A DNA stretch of 64,000 nucleotides, from the NCBI GenBank assembly GCA_014904985.1, contig MU128990.1, forward strand, positions 152,423-216,422. The letters run 5' to 3'. Every line of letters begins with the position of its first letter. The stretch's first letter is position 1. This document shows positions 1 through 11,910 of the stretch, piece after piece. The stretch is from Hydnum rufescens UP504. Taxonomy: Eukaryota > Basidiomycota > Agaricomycetes > Cantharellales > Hydnaceae. A program made the translations under genes and the position numbers. The notes below the pieces were generated by a model. That model had not been told where the DNA came from and did not search any database. It saw only the letters and a program-made list of their open reading frames with translations.

Positions 1-63
1 AATTTCAGTTGATTAATACTGTATAGGAAGGAAGATGAGATAACGTTCATGCCACTGGAACGA

Positions 64-970
64 TCAGCCGCACGCACTTTGAGTTCGAATACACGTCACA
101 TGGAGTGTTCTTGGAGAACACCCTGCATTGCCGTTGCATGGTGGTAAACCAGCATCGAAAGACAATCCACTATCCCAGTTTGTTCCAGCAACCCGTCTGG
201 AAAAGGGGACAATAAGGCGGGGAATGAGCTCATTCCATCGCTGCGCCAACGCTCCACGAGATGCTGAGCCACGCGACTTGGGCTGCTTTGCAGGTGTAGG
301 GGCTTCACTAACGAATAGATCGTTCAACCCATCACTCTCCAATGTCGCAATAGGGTTCCAGCTGCGATTATCATCCTGCAATGATGTAGAATCAGGACAA
401 GTGGAGACTCCGTTATCGCGATTTTTGGAAAGAACATCAGGGGCCAGGCCCACTGACGAGGCGACCTGGAGAGACGAACGCGAACGTGGGGGAGTGTGCT
501 TAGAACCAATCATCCTATACAGCCATGTCTCGCCTGAGTTGGCATCCCGATGTAGTCCATGTTTTTCATGTAACCTGGGTTTCTTGGGCAATATAGGAGG
601 TACACGAATGTCATGAGCCGGAATCGTATTGGGTGGGATTGCAGGGCTGGATGACGGTGCTGTCATACCAATGGATGAGAAAAATGACGTTCCCATACCG
701 ACTTCTTCAAGGTCAGCTTGACAATCGATACCGCTGGAATGATGTGGACGTTTGCGACTTGGGCGTGGGTTTGGATGGGGAGAGGAGTTCGGTAGAGAGG
801 CGGGTGGCAATAAATCAGATGTATTGCCGAAAAAGTTCGGGATAACAAGTGGTTCAGATACAGCGCCAGGGTTTTCGGCTTTCTTCCGCGATCGTCGTGG
901 CTGCCGTGGTTTCCGCGGTTTCGTTGCTGTCAGGGGAGCTGAGGAATTCGTGAATGAAGGATTTTGAGAC
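64..970 (-). CDS. Candidate N-terminal exon of a KDZ-type (CxC1-like) transposase, partial
   Basis: A minus-strand frame stays open from about 970 down to a stop at 64. It has no clear ATG and follows an acceptor-like TAG near 970. The N-terminal half is basic and proline/serine rich, with Lys/Arg clusters near the start. The C-terminal third carries a W..LIP.LI.P segment followed by a C...C..RTL.V.CI pattern. That resembles the N-terminal cysteine cluster (CxC1) found ahead of KDZ (Kyakuja-Dileera-Zisupton) transposases in basidiomycetes. The catalytic part would lie off the left edge of the window after a further splice. The family assignment rests on this short pattern only. The gene could be a fragment of a decayed element or an unrelated low-complexity protein. 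Confidence 0.35.
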
Positions 971-1536
971 TACCTGGTGACATGCCTTGGGGATTGTTAC
1001 GTGAACACAACGAAACTGCGGCTGCCTGGACCACACCCCCATGGGAAGCGACATGTGGGTTTGAGGAGCCGCCAGAAGGTGGTAGTGTTGATGAATTTAA
1101 GCTCGAGGGGTGTGAGACGTGGAGGATATGATTTCCATCCCGTCGACCTTGTACAAGCGATGTTGGTGGCGGACGCTGAACCGCAGGCTCCCATTCAAGA
1201 GAGTTTCGAGTTTCCTATCTGTCGCCAGTGGCCTAGGCTGCGTTGGGATTGGCTTTTCATCGATAGATTGCGTAGGAGTTCTTATGCTCACGTGAATTGA
1301 CAAGCCCGCTCCAACCATAAGGGCCCTTCAACCCCACCAGATTTCTCACTGATGGAGACTGGTAGGGAGGCAGTTGAAACGACCGACAGTATCGCTCGTT
1401 CCGGAACGTCGCACATAACTAGACTAACGAACGGAGCGACAAGCATAAGGCATAAGAGGATTTTAGACGAAGCAGAAGTGGTGCGAGTACATCGACGTTC
1501 CACGGATTTTGCCATCATTAGCAAATACAGCAAATC
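971..1536. other. No gene assigned
   Basis: Several short frames are open on both strands, for example a minus-strand frame at 854-1054 that could be an upstream exon of the KDZ-like gene. None has a recognisable domain, and splice phases could not be fixed. An intron between about 970 and 1001 would be only some 31 bp, which is too short. Confidence 0.5.
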
Positions 1537-2489
1537 TCACTCGACAGCGTCGTCTGTAAGAAGGCTATAGAGAGTACCTATATCAGCCTGCATCTCAGAC
1601 ATATCCGTGTGAAGACCGGAAACTTCGTTTCGAAACATGGCCATCTCCAGGCGAATGGCAGCCAGCTCGGCTCTTATGTGCTCAAGCTTCAAAATTATCT
1701 ATCGTAAGAGAGATGGTGAGAAATAGTCTAGATGTGTAGAATGACGATTTGAACCTCAGATGTTTCTGGTATACCCTTTCCGGATTCGGTTGCAACGGGG
1801 TGGGAGGGAGACATCGAATCAAATTCAAACCTCACCGTGGGCTTGGACGGCGATGAAGATTTGGAGGACGATCGTGTGTTTTTCATTTGCCGGGCTGTCC
1901 GCTTTGAGGGGGAATCTGTATGAGCAGATCCCATTAGTTTTTGACTATGAACAAAGTAATGATACTGTCCCACATACTGGAGGGTGAAGGTCCCGAGCGT
2001 TCGGAGTGTTCGGAGTCGTTCAGAACGTGGCAAATGTCCTGAAGATCGCGAATGCGACGTTTCCTGCTCGAAGTCGGACCCGTTACCCTCCGCACCATCG
2101 TCGTTTGGCTCGGCTTCGTCATCCTCAGCATCAGGGGGTTGCTCAGCCTAGTAAATAAAAGACATGAGTCCACTGCAAAGGGACCCGGGGGCTGCCAAAG
2201 GAGGACACACCCAAACTGAGAAGGGAAAAAATCAGACTCGCGATGAATGAAGGAGAGCATGCATTCAACTTACAAAGAAAGCCACACTTGGAGCCACTAC
2301 CGCATGCGTAGAAACGTTTGTCTCGGTTAGGGCCTTCAGCGATCACGCAGATCCTTGCTATAACATCATAATTAGTTCAGTTTAGGAGAATAAACAGGGA
2401 AGGAGACGATACTTACCGAAAACAGAGCATTTGCACAGCGGCTTGTTGTTCCTGAACTCGACATTGCGCTTGATTACCCACCTTCCCAT
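1537..2489 (-). CDS. GRF zinc-finger protein with C-terminal coiled coil (five exons)
   Basis: The proposed exons are 2417-2489, 2274-2357, 2211-2215, 1755-2147 and 1537-1698. All phases agree and give 238 residues. Residues 19-53 form a GRF-type zinc ribbon: C-x-C near the start, then GPN..KRFYAC, then the second cysteine and a terminal F-x-W. GRF domains bind DNA or RNA in topoisomerase III alpha, APE2 and NEIL3, and they are widely amplified as small stand-alone proteins in mushroom genomes. The middle is acidic, then Ser/Lys rich. The last 53 residues form a heptad-like helix (LEHIRAELAAIRLEMAMF), a probable dimerising coiled coil. Introns are 59, 58, 63 and 56 bp. The third exon is only 5 nt and supplies the conserved Trp. 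The start at 2489 is the nearest in-frame ATG, so a further 5' exon is possible. Function beyond nucleic-acid binding is unknown. Confidence 0.65.
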
Positions 2490-2801
2490 GATTAGTTGGA
2501 GGTGAAGGTGAGAATTGGGGCATGGTATTTGCATCCGTACAAGCCCGCAGGTAGAATATCTCAATGGGTACGACTGGAGGACGCAGAGCGATGAGAACTT
2601 ACGCGGAGTTAGATATTTGTTAGCCCGAAATGACGATGGACACCTCGTTCTCTGAATCAGTGTAGGATCCACAAAGTTAGGTCCTGGGACATGGGGGAAG
2701 CATAAGTGAGGGATTGGTAGCCCCAAGGAAGGGGATGGACGACCAAGTGAGGCTGCGGCCAAATTTGATTCCGCAGCCAGGCGGACCCACCCCTTCTGAG
2801 G

Positions 2802-2900
2802 ATCCCACGGCCTAATTCCGGGGTCCCATGACCTAATCCAAGTGTCCCAAGGCCTAACTCGGGCGTCCCCAGGCCAACTTTGGGTGTCCCCAGACCAAGA
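2802..2900. repeat. 21-bp tandem repeat, about 4.7 units
   Basis: Copies of a TCCCA/TCCCC-(A/G)GCCTAA-like unit begin at 2803, 2824, 2845, 2866 and 2887, exactly 21 bp apart, with about 60-75% identity between units. The array is followed by GC-rich stem-loops. This looks like the terminal or subterminal part of a repeat element rather than coding sequence. Confidence 0.75.
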
Positions 2901-2912
2901 ACCCCGGAGCTT

Positions 2913-2982
2913 CTCGGGGGCTACCGCCCCCGAACCCCCAGGTTTTCTGGAGGGGACCCAGGGCTGAAAAATCAGCCCTGGG
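2913..2982. repeat. Two GC-rich stem-loops
   Basis: The first is TCGGGGGCTACCGCCCCCGA at 2913-2932. The second has an 11-bp perfect stem, CCCAGGGCTGA / TCAGCCCTGGG, around an AAAA loop at 2957-2982. They lie immediately after the 21-bp array and probably belong to the same repeat element. Confidence 0.7.
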
Positions 2983-3106
2983 GAGCCCTATTTTTCAAGC
3001 AAATAAATAGGTGAGTATTCCAAGTATACCATTATAAGTTGTACCTCCGTAGGTAGGATGTGCCTATAGGGTATTACATAGCTAACTAGGTACTTAAAGG
3101 TGTTTG

Positions 3107-3620
3107 CCTAAGGTGGGAGTTGCAGCCTGTTCAGCCACCACTAGTTCATGAGTGAACGCTGAGGAAAAGTAGGTGATTTCGCGAGCCGAACAACTAACCC
3201 ACCTCGCTAGGCTGGGTCTGTAAACTCCGTCATGGTGAATTCCCTCACTATGGACCTGGGTAAATGTCAATGGAGCGCAGTTGCAGCTCAACGCCCCCGG
3301 GATCGAAGTATACCGGCTCTCCTCGACAGGGTTGCTTCCATAGACAAGAAATTCTGCGGCAACTGTACCGTACTCCAGGGCGAGCTGATTTCTTGGGCAA
3401 TCTAGTGAGTTTCATGCACAAGACTATGCTTGCTCCGACTGATCGGGCTAACCGGGTCCTGAAGGTTGGCCCATTCACGAACTTCAGCTCTGGCATAGCC
3501 GATGTCTTTTATGAACCATAGAAGGGCGCCATGATCCATGGAAAGTTGGAAACAAACAATTAGACATCGGGATTAGAGGGGCCCTGGCCGAAATCCAGCT
3601 ACAACAGGAATAAGCAATGC
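3107..3620 (+). pseudogene. VPS13 C-terminal fragment, copy 1 (broken)
   Basis: In shifting plus-strand frames this stretch encodes pieces typical of the VPS13 C-terminal region (bulk lipid-transfer protein at membrane contacts). Examples are the QEILRQLYR block, ADFLGN, and after an apparent intron PFTNFSSGIADVFYEP (in other VPS13 proteins GLFTN.SSG..D.FYEPYQG). The 63-bp intron at about 3404-3466 (GTGAGT...AAG) sits in the same place in the other two copies. Stops interrupt the frame near 3150-3240 and after FYEP at about 3519. Only the last few hundred bases of homology remain, so this is a dead fragment. It marks the left edge of segmental copy A. Confidence 0.75.
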
Positions 3621-4055
3621 AAAGCACTGAAAGCAGGATAGCCTCAAATTTTATCTCCAGCTGTGGTATACCCCAGAGCTTGCAAAGGAACATCTCTACT
3701 CTAGAACACCATTAGTTGCCTAAAGCAAGAGATCTGAACAAATTTGGAACCCTCAAACAGAGATTGGAACAAATGTTGAAGTGGTTGGAGATTGAACATG
3801 ACTCTCAGAATTGAAGACAGCAAGTTGATCTGCAGCAAGCAGGGAATAAATGTTCACAGCCACCTCATCACATTTGCCTCAAGGACCTCAATGATGACTA
3901 AATTCTTGAAGACAAATGGAGAAGGTGCAAAGCAAGCAAGAAATAGATCGGGTTAATCCACCTTGTAGCCTGTAATAAATGGTTGCAACCTCCTCAAATC
4001 AGCTCTGGGACTTCTTGATGGTGGCCGATTGAAAAGATGAAGGGGGGGGGGATCA
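3621..4055. other. Nothing recognised
   Basis: AT-moderate sequence between the VPS13 fragment and the end of the TPR gene. There is no supported ORF and no obvious repeat apart from a G8 run near 4041. Confidence 0.5.
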
Positions 4056-7000
4056 TTAAGAGAGAGCAAGATCTCGACGGAATGATTCCGCTTGATCTGC
4101 AGCAAACAGGCTCGCGGCCTCCTTACTTGACTTGAGAGCCTCTTTAAGGCGACCAGATTTCGAAAGACAATGCGAGAGGTTGGCAAGAGAGTAAGCAAGA
4201 TCTGGGCGGAATACTTGCGGTCGATCTACAGCTAGCCGACGATAAATGTTCACGGCCTCCTCACTTGCCTTGACTGCTCCTCCATGGCGGCCAAATCCCA
4301 AAAGACGATGGGAGAGTGTGTCAAGAGAGGAAGCAAGATGTGGGCGGTATGATTCCGTTCGGTCTGCAGCTAGCAGGCGATAAATGCTCGTGACTTCCTC
4401 ACTTGATTTGAGAGCCTCTTCCAGGTGATCAGAGTCCGAAAGACAAAGCGAGAGGTTGGTAAGAGAGCGAGCAAGATCTGTGCAGAATACTTGCGGTCGA
4501 TCTACAGCTAGCAGACGATAAATGTTCACGGCCTCCTTAATTGCTTCAATTGCTTCTCCATGGCGGCCAAATCCCAAAAGACGAAGGGAGAGTGTGTTAA
4601 GAGAGAAAGCAAGATCTGGGCGGAATGATTCAGGTCGATCTGCAGCTAGCAGGCGATAAATGCTCGTTGCTTCTTCAATTGCCTTAATTGCGTCATCATG
4701 GCGGCCAAATCCCCAAATATTTGAGGAGAAACTGGTAAGAGAGAGAGCAAGATCTGGGTGGAATGATTCCGGTCGATCTGCGGCTAGCAGGCGATAGATG
4801 CTCGTGGCTTTCTCACTTGATTTGCCAGCCTCTTCAAGGCGACCAGAGGCCGAAAGACGACGCGAGAGGTCGGTAAGAGAGTGAGCAAAATCTGGGCGAA
4901 ATACTTGCGGTCGATCTGCGACTAGCAGGCCATAAGTGCTCACGGCTTCCTCGACTGCCTTGAGTGCTTCTTCGTGACGACGAAATTCCGAAAGACAACG
5001 TGAGAGGTTGATAAGAGAGAGAGCAAGATCTGGGCGGAATACTTGCGGCCGATCTGCGACTAGCAGGCGATAAATGCTCACGGCTTCCTCGGCTGCCTTG
5101 AGTGCTTCTTCATGGCGACGAAATTCCGAAAGACAACACGAGAGGTTGATAAGAGAGAGAGCAAGATCCGGGCGGAATACTTGCGGTCGATCCACGACTA
5201 GCAGATGATAAATGCCCATGGCCTCCTCAACTGCCTGAAGTGCTTCTTGACGGCGGCGAAATTCCAAAAGACGAAGGGAGAGATTGTTAAGAGACAGAGC
5301 AAGATCTGGCGAAATAATTCCGGTCGATCTGCGGCTAGAGTGGCGATAAATGCTCACGCCTCCTCACTTGGCTTGAGGCCTCGTAATGGCGACCAAACTC
5401 CGAAAGATGCATCGAGAAGTTGTGCAGAGACTGAGCAAGATATAGGCGGAATAGCATCCGGGTGATCATGTGCCTCCAGGCGGTAAAGGCTCACCAGCCT
5501 CCTCACTCGCTTCAAGCATTTCTTGATGGCGGCCCAATTTCCAAAGATGAGCGGACGAAGGCGGTAAGGGAGTGGGCGAGATGTGGGCGGAATACTTTCG
5601 GTCGATCTGCAACTAGTCGGCGAAGAATGCTCATGGCCTCCTCGCATGGCTTGAGTGCTTCCTCATTGCGGCCAAGGTACCAAAGGCAGGCGGACAGACC
5701 GATGAGTGAGGAAGCAAGACCTCCCATCTCTCCTCGAAGTCGGCGTACAGTACTACTACCGTACGTCTGGACTTCAAGGGCTTCATCCCGAAGGTCCAAA
5801 TCCCTCAAGTTCAACACCAATTCGTACATCGTTTTTCGATAGCATAGCTGAATCACGTTCGGCCTGCGGGGCTCCATGCAGTTCGTCCAGCAGCTGCAAT
5901 GTTGCCAAAACAGTTCTCGAAGTTGTCGTGTCGGGTCCCAATCTGTGGCCAGCTGAGTCCCCATCCCATAAACGGTATTTTCATGTCCGTGACGACCAGA
6001 ATATCCGGTAAGATCCTGCCGACCTCCGCTGTAAGCTCGGATATGTGCGTCGTGAGGTATGAGACATGACGATCATGCCCAGTTCGTAGTATAGTCATGC
6101 CGGGGATCTATTCAGTCTTCATCAGTGCCTAATTTTATCTTGAAGTAGCGTGATATGTACCTTGAGTCAGGTGGTGCCGCAGTCGCTCGTAACCCCAGCT
6201 CTTCGAAGCATCTCTGTACAGCTGCACCGATCTGTTCAAACACTGCCTGACCCGCCGGACGCTCAAAGAAGGCGTGCAGTCCTGCTGCAGAAATAGAAAC
6301 CTGATAATGGGGTGGTTATCATCTGACCAAACAGCCGTGCACAGACATGGATTACTGACGGGAGTGCTTTCAGAGGTTACCAGCGGTCTTGCTGAGACTG
6401 ATGGGCCAGGAGACACAATCGTCTCTGCTCTCTCCGCAGGGCCAAATGCTCCCATTGATGTAACGATCTTTATGATAACAATAACTCATTGGCACAAGAT
6501 GAGAATGTGTGTATTGAATGTGCACTCACTTGGAATGTGTGCAAGCAATCTGTCACATTGTCTCCGTGCATCGATATCGCAGTCATAACTTTATCCCGCC
6601 GGATATAGCGCGTTACAAGACGCAAACGGGACCATCGTGTTGCGTCAGCAGAGATTGCCATCAAGTTACTATAGCCATAGCCGAAAGACATATTTCGGTA
6701 CAGCAAATGTGCAAGATATTGGAACACATACCTTTTCAAAGCGAATAGACTTGAAGCCGTTGGGTACTATCGGGGATATTCCTCCCTTCACCCGTTCACC
6801 AAGGAGTGAAGGATCTTCAGGACTCGAAATAAGATATGGGTGCATTCATCTTTTCCATCCCCCATGGTGTTAACTGCGTCCCTCATCCCCGACACTACAT
6901 CCAGAACTTGGGTGAGCGGGGCTGTAAGTGCGAGAGGGACGGCAGGAATATCCTCCGAGATGGAAGTCACGGCGAGCGCAACATCCCAGCCTGGGCCGGC

Positions 7001-8414
7001 GGTCTCGTGGAGGTAATGCAGGTATACTGGCTGAGGCATAACTGGAGGTTCAGGGAGAGTGCGTTGAACGATGGAAGTGGATGGTTTCTTAGAAGAGAGA
7101 TCACGAGATGGGAGTGGCGATTGGACGCTACGTCTTCTCGGTGAAACGAGTTTCCTGGAGGGCATGGGACGTCCTATATTGTAGAGAGAGGGAGGGGATG
7201 TTTGCGAGGCGATGCGAGGCGATACGAGGCGATGCTCACCGCCGAGATCATCATCCCTGAATACCCTGGGCCTAGTCCCAGCCGGATCGCTAGACGTGGA
7301 CGGCAAAGACAACTCTAAGTTTCGCATGTTTGCCTCATCTTCATGAGTTTCCGGTGCCAACTCGAATATACTCGGCCCCGGGGTTCCACCGTCGTCGGAT
7401 TGCGCCCCCAAGATCGTGTCTACTCCATCTCCTCCGCCTATGTCAAGGCCATGCAATGTGGTCGTCCTCGTGACCGAGAGAATAGATTGGATGTCCTCCA
7501 CTATATGATCCGCATTCGAAGCTCCTCTAGCTTCTTCGATGGACCGCCCCAACTCTGTGATGGAGGTTAAAACTATTTCAAGCGCCTGTTCCATTGCACT
7601 TGCATCATCCAAGGGGCCCTTGAGCAGTAACTCGGAGGTATGGCGAAGTACTCTTTAGGGGGCGAGCGTTAAAGATGCCATGGGATAAGAAATGTACGGT
7701 ACTTACGTGGATAAAACGGGCAAACCACTGGTCAGGATGGATGCATTACGATAATCTCGTTCCGTCGGATGAGACGGCAAAAGAGCTCCATCTGGAGGAA
7801 CACAGAGCAACAGGAGTCGGCAGGTGGCAAATGCACGGTTCGCGATCGACGTTAATGGCGTGCCGAATCTCCCCAAGGCCTGCGCTTGCCTTGCTATGTC
7901 CACCGCGCGATCGAAAGAGTTGGTAAGTAACCTTGGAGGATTTCTGTATCTTTCCAATGCCTCCTGAGCAGCTACAGCTTCAACAGTGATGACAAGAGGG
8001 ACCCTAGATCGCGTCTATGAGTAGATACAAGAGAATAGAACTGGAAGTGTCCCACAGATATGATAAATCGAGGGGAGAAACATCGGGATTGCGATTGGCA
8101 CTATGCGCGATCCACCGCCTTATCGCCTTGGCCGCTCGCTTTGAGTCCGAGCCCTTGTATAAGCCACACACAGTGAGCGCGGAAGATCAACTCAATGATG
8201 CAGGTCTTACCCTGACAAAATCCTCACCAACTCCTACACACTTCATGTTGAATGTCCGACAGCCCGAGCAGACACCATTTGTCAGCCCAGATTCCAGGGA
8301 GCAAGGGATGTTTTGAAGACGGCAAGGCCAGCAGCCCTGGTCGCGCGGAACATCGCTCGCCTGAGATGTAGCAGCATTGTTCCTTGTGAGGATACGCCGG
8401 AGTCGTCGGAGCAT
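4056..8414 (-). pseudogene. Zn2Cys6-helical-TPR gene, copy A (frameshifted)
   Basis: The exon layout matches copy B. It begins at 8414 with a short basic leader and a Zn(II)2Cys6 cluster of spacing C-x2-C-x6-C-x10-C-x2-C-x6-C (about residues 26-57). A spliced basic helix follows (KRAAKAIRRWIAHSANR). The linker and helical exons at about 7960-6790 remain open, including the segment whose frame is broken in copy B. After that the copy decays. One base is missing near 6790 relative to copy B (GGGTGAAG versus GGGCTGAAG), and the TPR part is split into three frames (5964-5512, 5647-5354, 5357-4056). About ten TPR-like units remain against fourteen in copy B. It is probably non-functional unless it is expressed as truncated pieces. 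Confidence 0.75.
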
Positions 8415-8762
8415 GTGGTTAGGGAGACAGTATGGTTCAGCACTTCAAAACAAATGGGCATGGGGACACAGTAATGAGAAGGGCCTGTGAAAGGAAAGGG
8501 TTTCCGTCTGACCCTGTAATCCCCAAATATGGCAAGTTTGTGACAAGGGGAACGAACTGTATAGTACAGTAATACCGGCAATAGTTGGGCCACGATATGG
8601 ACTGCCGAACTGAAATTGCTCATTTCAAATTAGCGTGACCCCTCGACTCGCCACAATGAGCCTTTCTCCTTTTGTATTCTGTCAACTGGACACTCGCTGG
8701 CGAATTTCCATCAAGAAATCCCAGAACGGGAAGTACACCCCTTCAAGGTCTCACTATCGTTC
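8415..8762. promoter_or_regulatory. Divergent intergenic (shared promoter) region, copy A
   Basis: About 350 bp separate the starts of the minus-strand Zn2Cys6-TPR gene and the plus-strand gene. The same head-to-head layout exists in copy B, so a shared bidirectional promoter is likely. No specific operator could be identified. The 5' end of the plus gene may extend into this region. Confidence 0.45.
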
Positions 8763-9914
8763 ATGGCAGTTCCCCACTACCCCTGGACAATAGCGGGCCA
8801 CCTGCCCAAGCTCCTTCAAGAACTTGCCAAAATTCCTGTCGATGGCGGTACCAATTTTGCAGATCTGCTTGTTGGCACACCCGACAGGGCCGTTTTGATC
8901 GGCGAGGCCCAATCTGCCGTGCTCGCTCAAATACGACACTACGAAGACAGACTCGCCGCCGTCGAGGCTACTCATGAAGAGGAGGTCCAAGAGATTCAAC
9001 AGTAAGTGCAAGACACGCCTTTCTGGGATCGATTATTTGAACGAGCATTACTTAAAAGCGCCCTCAGGAGGCTGAGGCAATTATATGACGCTCTCCACTA
9101 TGGTGCAGACAATCAACCGGTTCACGACACATTGGCCCATCTTCAGGCAGTCCTCAGTGGCACAGCTCCCCCTGTAGTAAGTGGTACTCGCTATATTGGG
9201 GATGTTGTGGATGAAGTAGAGCATCTAGACATCTCCGTCTCCTCAAACTGGCCCAACATATGGACCAATCCTGGAGATTCTCCTTCACCATCTAGATAAA
9301 ACTCGAGAGAAGGTCATACTCCGTAAGTCTAAGTGACAGGATCAGATTATTTCATTCACCTGTTATCTGTCCAGGAGTCAATGAGGATCTCTTTTCAGCA
9401 GAATATATCTCGGGTGGCCTCCGTGACAAACTTCGACTTGATACTAACATCAGTCCTCGGTTTTATATCAAACATATCAATGCCCATGGGTACACAAATG
9501 GCGGGACCAAGTGGGAGCTTGTCAGTACTACACAACCCTTGGGACGGCATCAGAGAGAGCTGCATGTCGTACTCAGGACAGACCCCTACACCCTTGTGCT
9601 CTTAGGCCATGAATGGAGGTGGAAAGCAGACAGAACACAAGTCCTCGGTAAGGAGAATGCTACCACCAGTGATATTTCTGTAGCATTGTTAACTTTTTTT
9701 TTCTTTCTTTTGAACATTAGATTGCAACATAGCCCGATGCACACTGCAAGGCATTGAACTGAAACGATTTGGCCAGGTTAAGGAGGTGGATGAACATGAC
9801 TGGCCAGTAGAAGCTGATTACTACCATTGTAGTGTCTATGGACGAGTAAATGCACTACATCAAACGAGGTCAATGGTGCGCAATATGGGAGACAGGATTC
9901 GGACTGTGTTATAA
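8763..9914 (+). pseudogene. Divergent partner gene of unknown family, copy A (one frameshift)
   Basis: Exons are 8763-9001, 9068-9322, 9375-9647 and 9721-9914, with phase-consistent introns of 66, 52 and 73 bp. The N-terminal part is helical (HLPKLLQELAKIP, then an Ala/Glu-rich helix). The C-terminal 150 residues are highly conserved with copy B (RFYIKHINAHGY, HRELHVVLR-like, YTLVLLGHEWRWKADRT, then VDEHDWPVEADYYHC). I do not recognise the family. One extra T at about 9278 breaks exon 2 relative to copy B, while the junction near 9180-9230 that is shifted in copy B is intact here. Copy A is therefore probably a recent pseudogene, or the T is a sequence error. Pairing with the TPR gene suggests co-regulation. 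Confidence 0.6.
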
Positions 9915-9916
9915 TA

Positions 9917-11910
9917 TCAATGTACAACTATGTGGATCATGTAATGTTGTTTGCAAGCAATGAACATGCAATTGGCTGAACGGCAGCAGAATGGCCGTTG
10001 CAATGAGCGCTTTGGCAATGGCATCCCATGACGGGCAGTGAAATCCTCGGAGCCCAAGGGGACAACGGAGTCGACTGAGTCAGAGTGACCGATCAAACTG
10101 CTCAGATTCTGCGACCACTGAGACTCCACACGTTGGAATACGCCAATGGAGTGGTTTGCTTCTTTCCAATACATTTTGTGTAATGCAATGATGTGAATGG
10201 AAATGCGGACTTACATACGTGAAGTGCGCTGGCTTTTATGACTTCGCCGTAAGCAAGGATAAACTAGTGCGTGTCGTCAAGTACGGTAATGAGCGTCAAC
10301 TCGCATTTCAAACCTATCTGTAATCAGAGTTATTGTCCAATCAGTCGGTGGTCCAATGAGGAATAATCAATGCACTTACTGCCCGCCTCTTGCATGGATT
10401 TCACAGTAACAGAGACACCGCCTATCAGGCTCATCGCCTCGAACCACCACAAAATTGAGCTGATCGAGAACGACTGCAACGCTTGTCCCTTCAGTTCGTC
10501 TCCAAGCTCAAGACGGGAGAGATGTGACGCCCAATACCGGCATGCAAACTGGGCTTCCAGTGACAACAGCAGTTCTCACTTTCTCTTCAACCTCACGGTT
10601 CAGGAGCGACGGTCCCCAGATCCCATCTACACCCCACTTTAGATGCGTGGCCACGAGTTCAAAGCATCGCATAGTGTCCGAGTTCCTGCTCTGGCACGGG
10701 GACAACCACGAATTCGGAGAGAAAGCATCGTGACAGATCTGTAATGAAGTCAAGGAATGAAGGATGTGCCACGGGGAGCCTCATGAATGTCGGACGGTGA
10801 GAGGATGACCGAGAGAAGACACCGCAAGGTGACTTCAACGATGTGCATTTCGTACTGAACAAATCGAGCCAACGAATAGAACGGGAGAGGCTCGCACAAC
10901 AGCACGAGGCTCCCAACGACAATTTGAAACCGTCTTCTAAACTCTCAAGGGTTATACGACGGGAGGGAGTTGCGGAACACACATGCAGAAATCGTCCAGC
11001 TGGATATATGGTATCCGTTCTTGGGCTGAGCGGGTACCAAGTATAAGGTGACGATGTGTGGATCTCACGCACGATCATCGCTAATACATCGGAACGCCAT
11101 AGGTACGTAAACGGATAGCTTCCTGAACTTTTCTACCAGCGAGTTCGTCTCGGCGTCCGTTGTGAAATCCGTAGGCATCGGAAGAGCACGTTTCTGTGGA
11201 ATTTTAACCAATTCAATGAAGATATCTGAACGATTGATGCCTCCATGTTATGGAGCATCTTCACGAGGTTCGGAACTTTGTTGGACATGAGGATAGGCGA
11301 AGTTGTGGACAGCTTGTGATCAAGATCCGTACGAAAAGGTATTTGGAAGAGGAGTGCAAACCCAAGTCGCAAAATATCGGCGGCACCCTTCTCCTCACAC
11401 TCGTCGAGAGCATCAAGGATGATAAGCATAGGCGCCAACGGGGATTGATAGCGAGAAGGAGCCTCAAGGTTAATCCATGAAGCTCGGACAACAATATCTT
11501 CTGCCCAAGCGTCGGATCTTGTTTTAGGGCATCCGCAATGATGTCCTTGAACGCACTGTCCGATTTCGCGAGTCGCAGAGCCTGCGTCAGGAATACAAGT
11601 AGCAGGCGACGTAGGGAAATATCGCCGCCCACTCAACGGCTGCTTAGGCAATCGCTGATTTGCCGCTTCCAGCGAGTCCGTTGAGCCGGTACACCGGCCG
11701 TCACCACTCCCCAGCTACGACGTGATCTTGGCCAACATAGCTACACGAGCATCTTCAACACACGACACTGGTGCGTCCTCGCCTCCAGAACGGTGGCTTG
11801 CATACATGGCACGAGGAGACAGCAGAAAGTCCTGGATCTGTGACCTTCGTGCGAAAATGTGGAAATCGTCTTCAACTTGGACTGGATCAATGGGTGCGCT
11901 GGACAATGGG
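9917..11910 (-). pseudogene. NACHT-WD40 (NLR-like) pseudogene, 3' truncated
   Basis: Read right to left in shifting frames, it shows a pre-NACHT segment near 11720-11780, then a Walker A motif GLAGSGKSAIA at about 11650-11690 followed by a stop. The NACHT core block (LRRLLLVFLTQALRLAKSD, 11632-11560) comes next, then Walker B MLIILDALDEC near 11410. Later come the hallmarks of the basidiomycete NACHT family: HPSFLDFITDLSRC (near 10760), FACRYWASHLSRLEL (near 10540) and WWFEAMSLIG. The first WD40 begins with LIGHSDSVDSV (near 10070) and the homology ends at about 9990. These proteins are STAND NTPases implicated in fungal non-self recognition. Stops and several frameshifts make this copy dead. 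It abuts the 3' end of the copy A partner gene. Confidence 0.75.

Noticed and set aside
128..616. 162-codon plus-strand ORF near the left edge
   Set aside because: It is antisense to the KDZ-like frame, which has a recognisable cysteine pattern and is longer.
9179..9225. Intron starting at the GTAAGT within exon 2 of the copy A partner gene
   Set aside because: It would be under 50 bp with no phase-correct acceptor, and the frame reads through without it.
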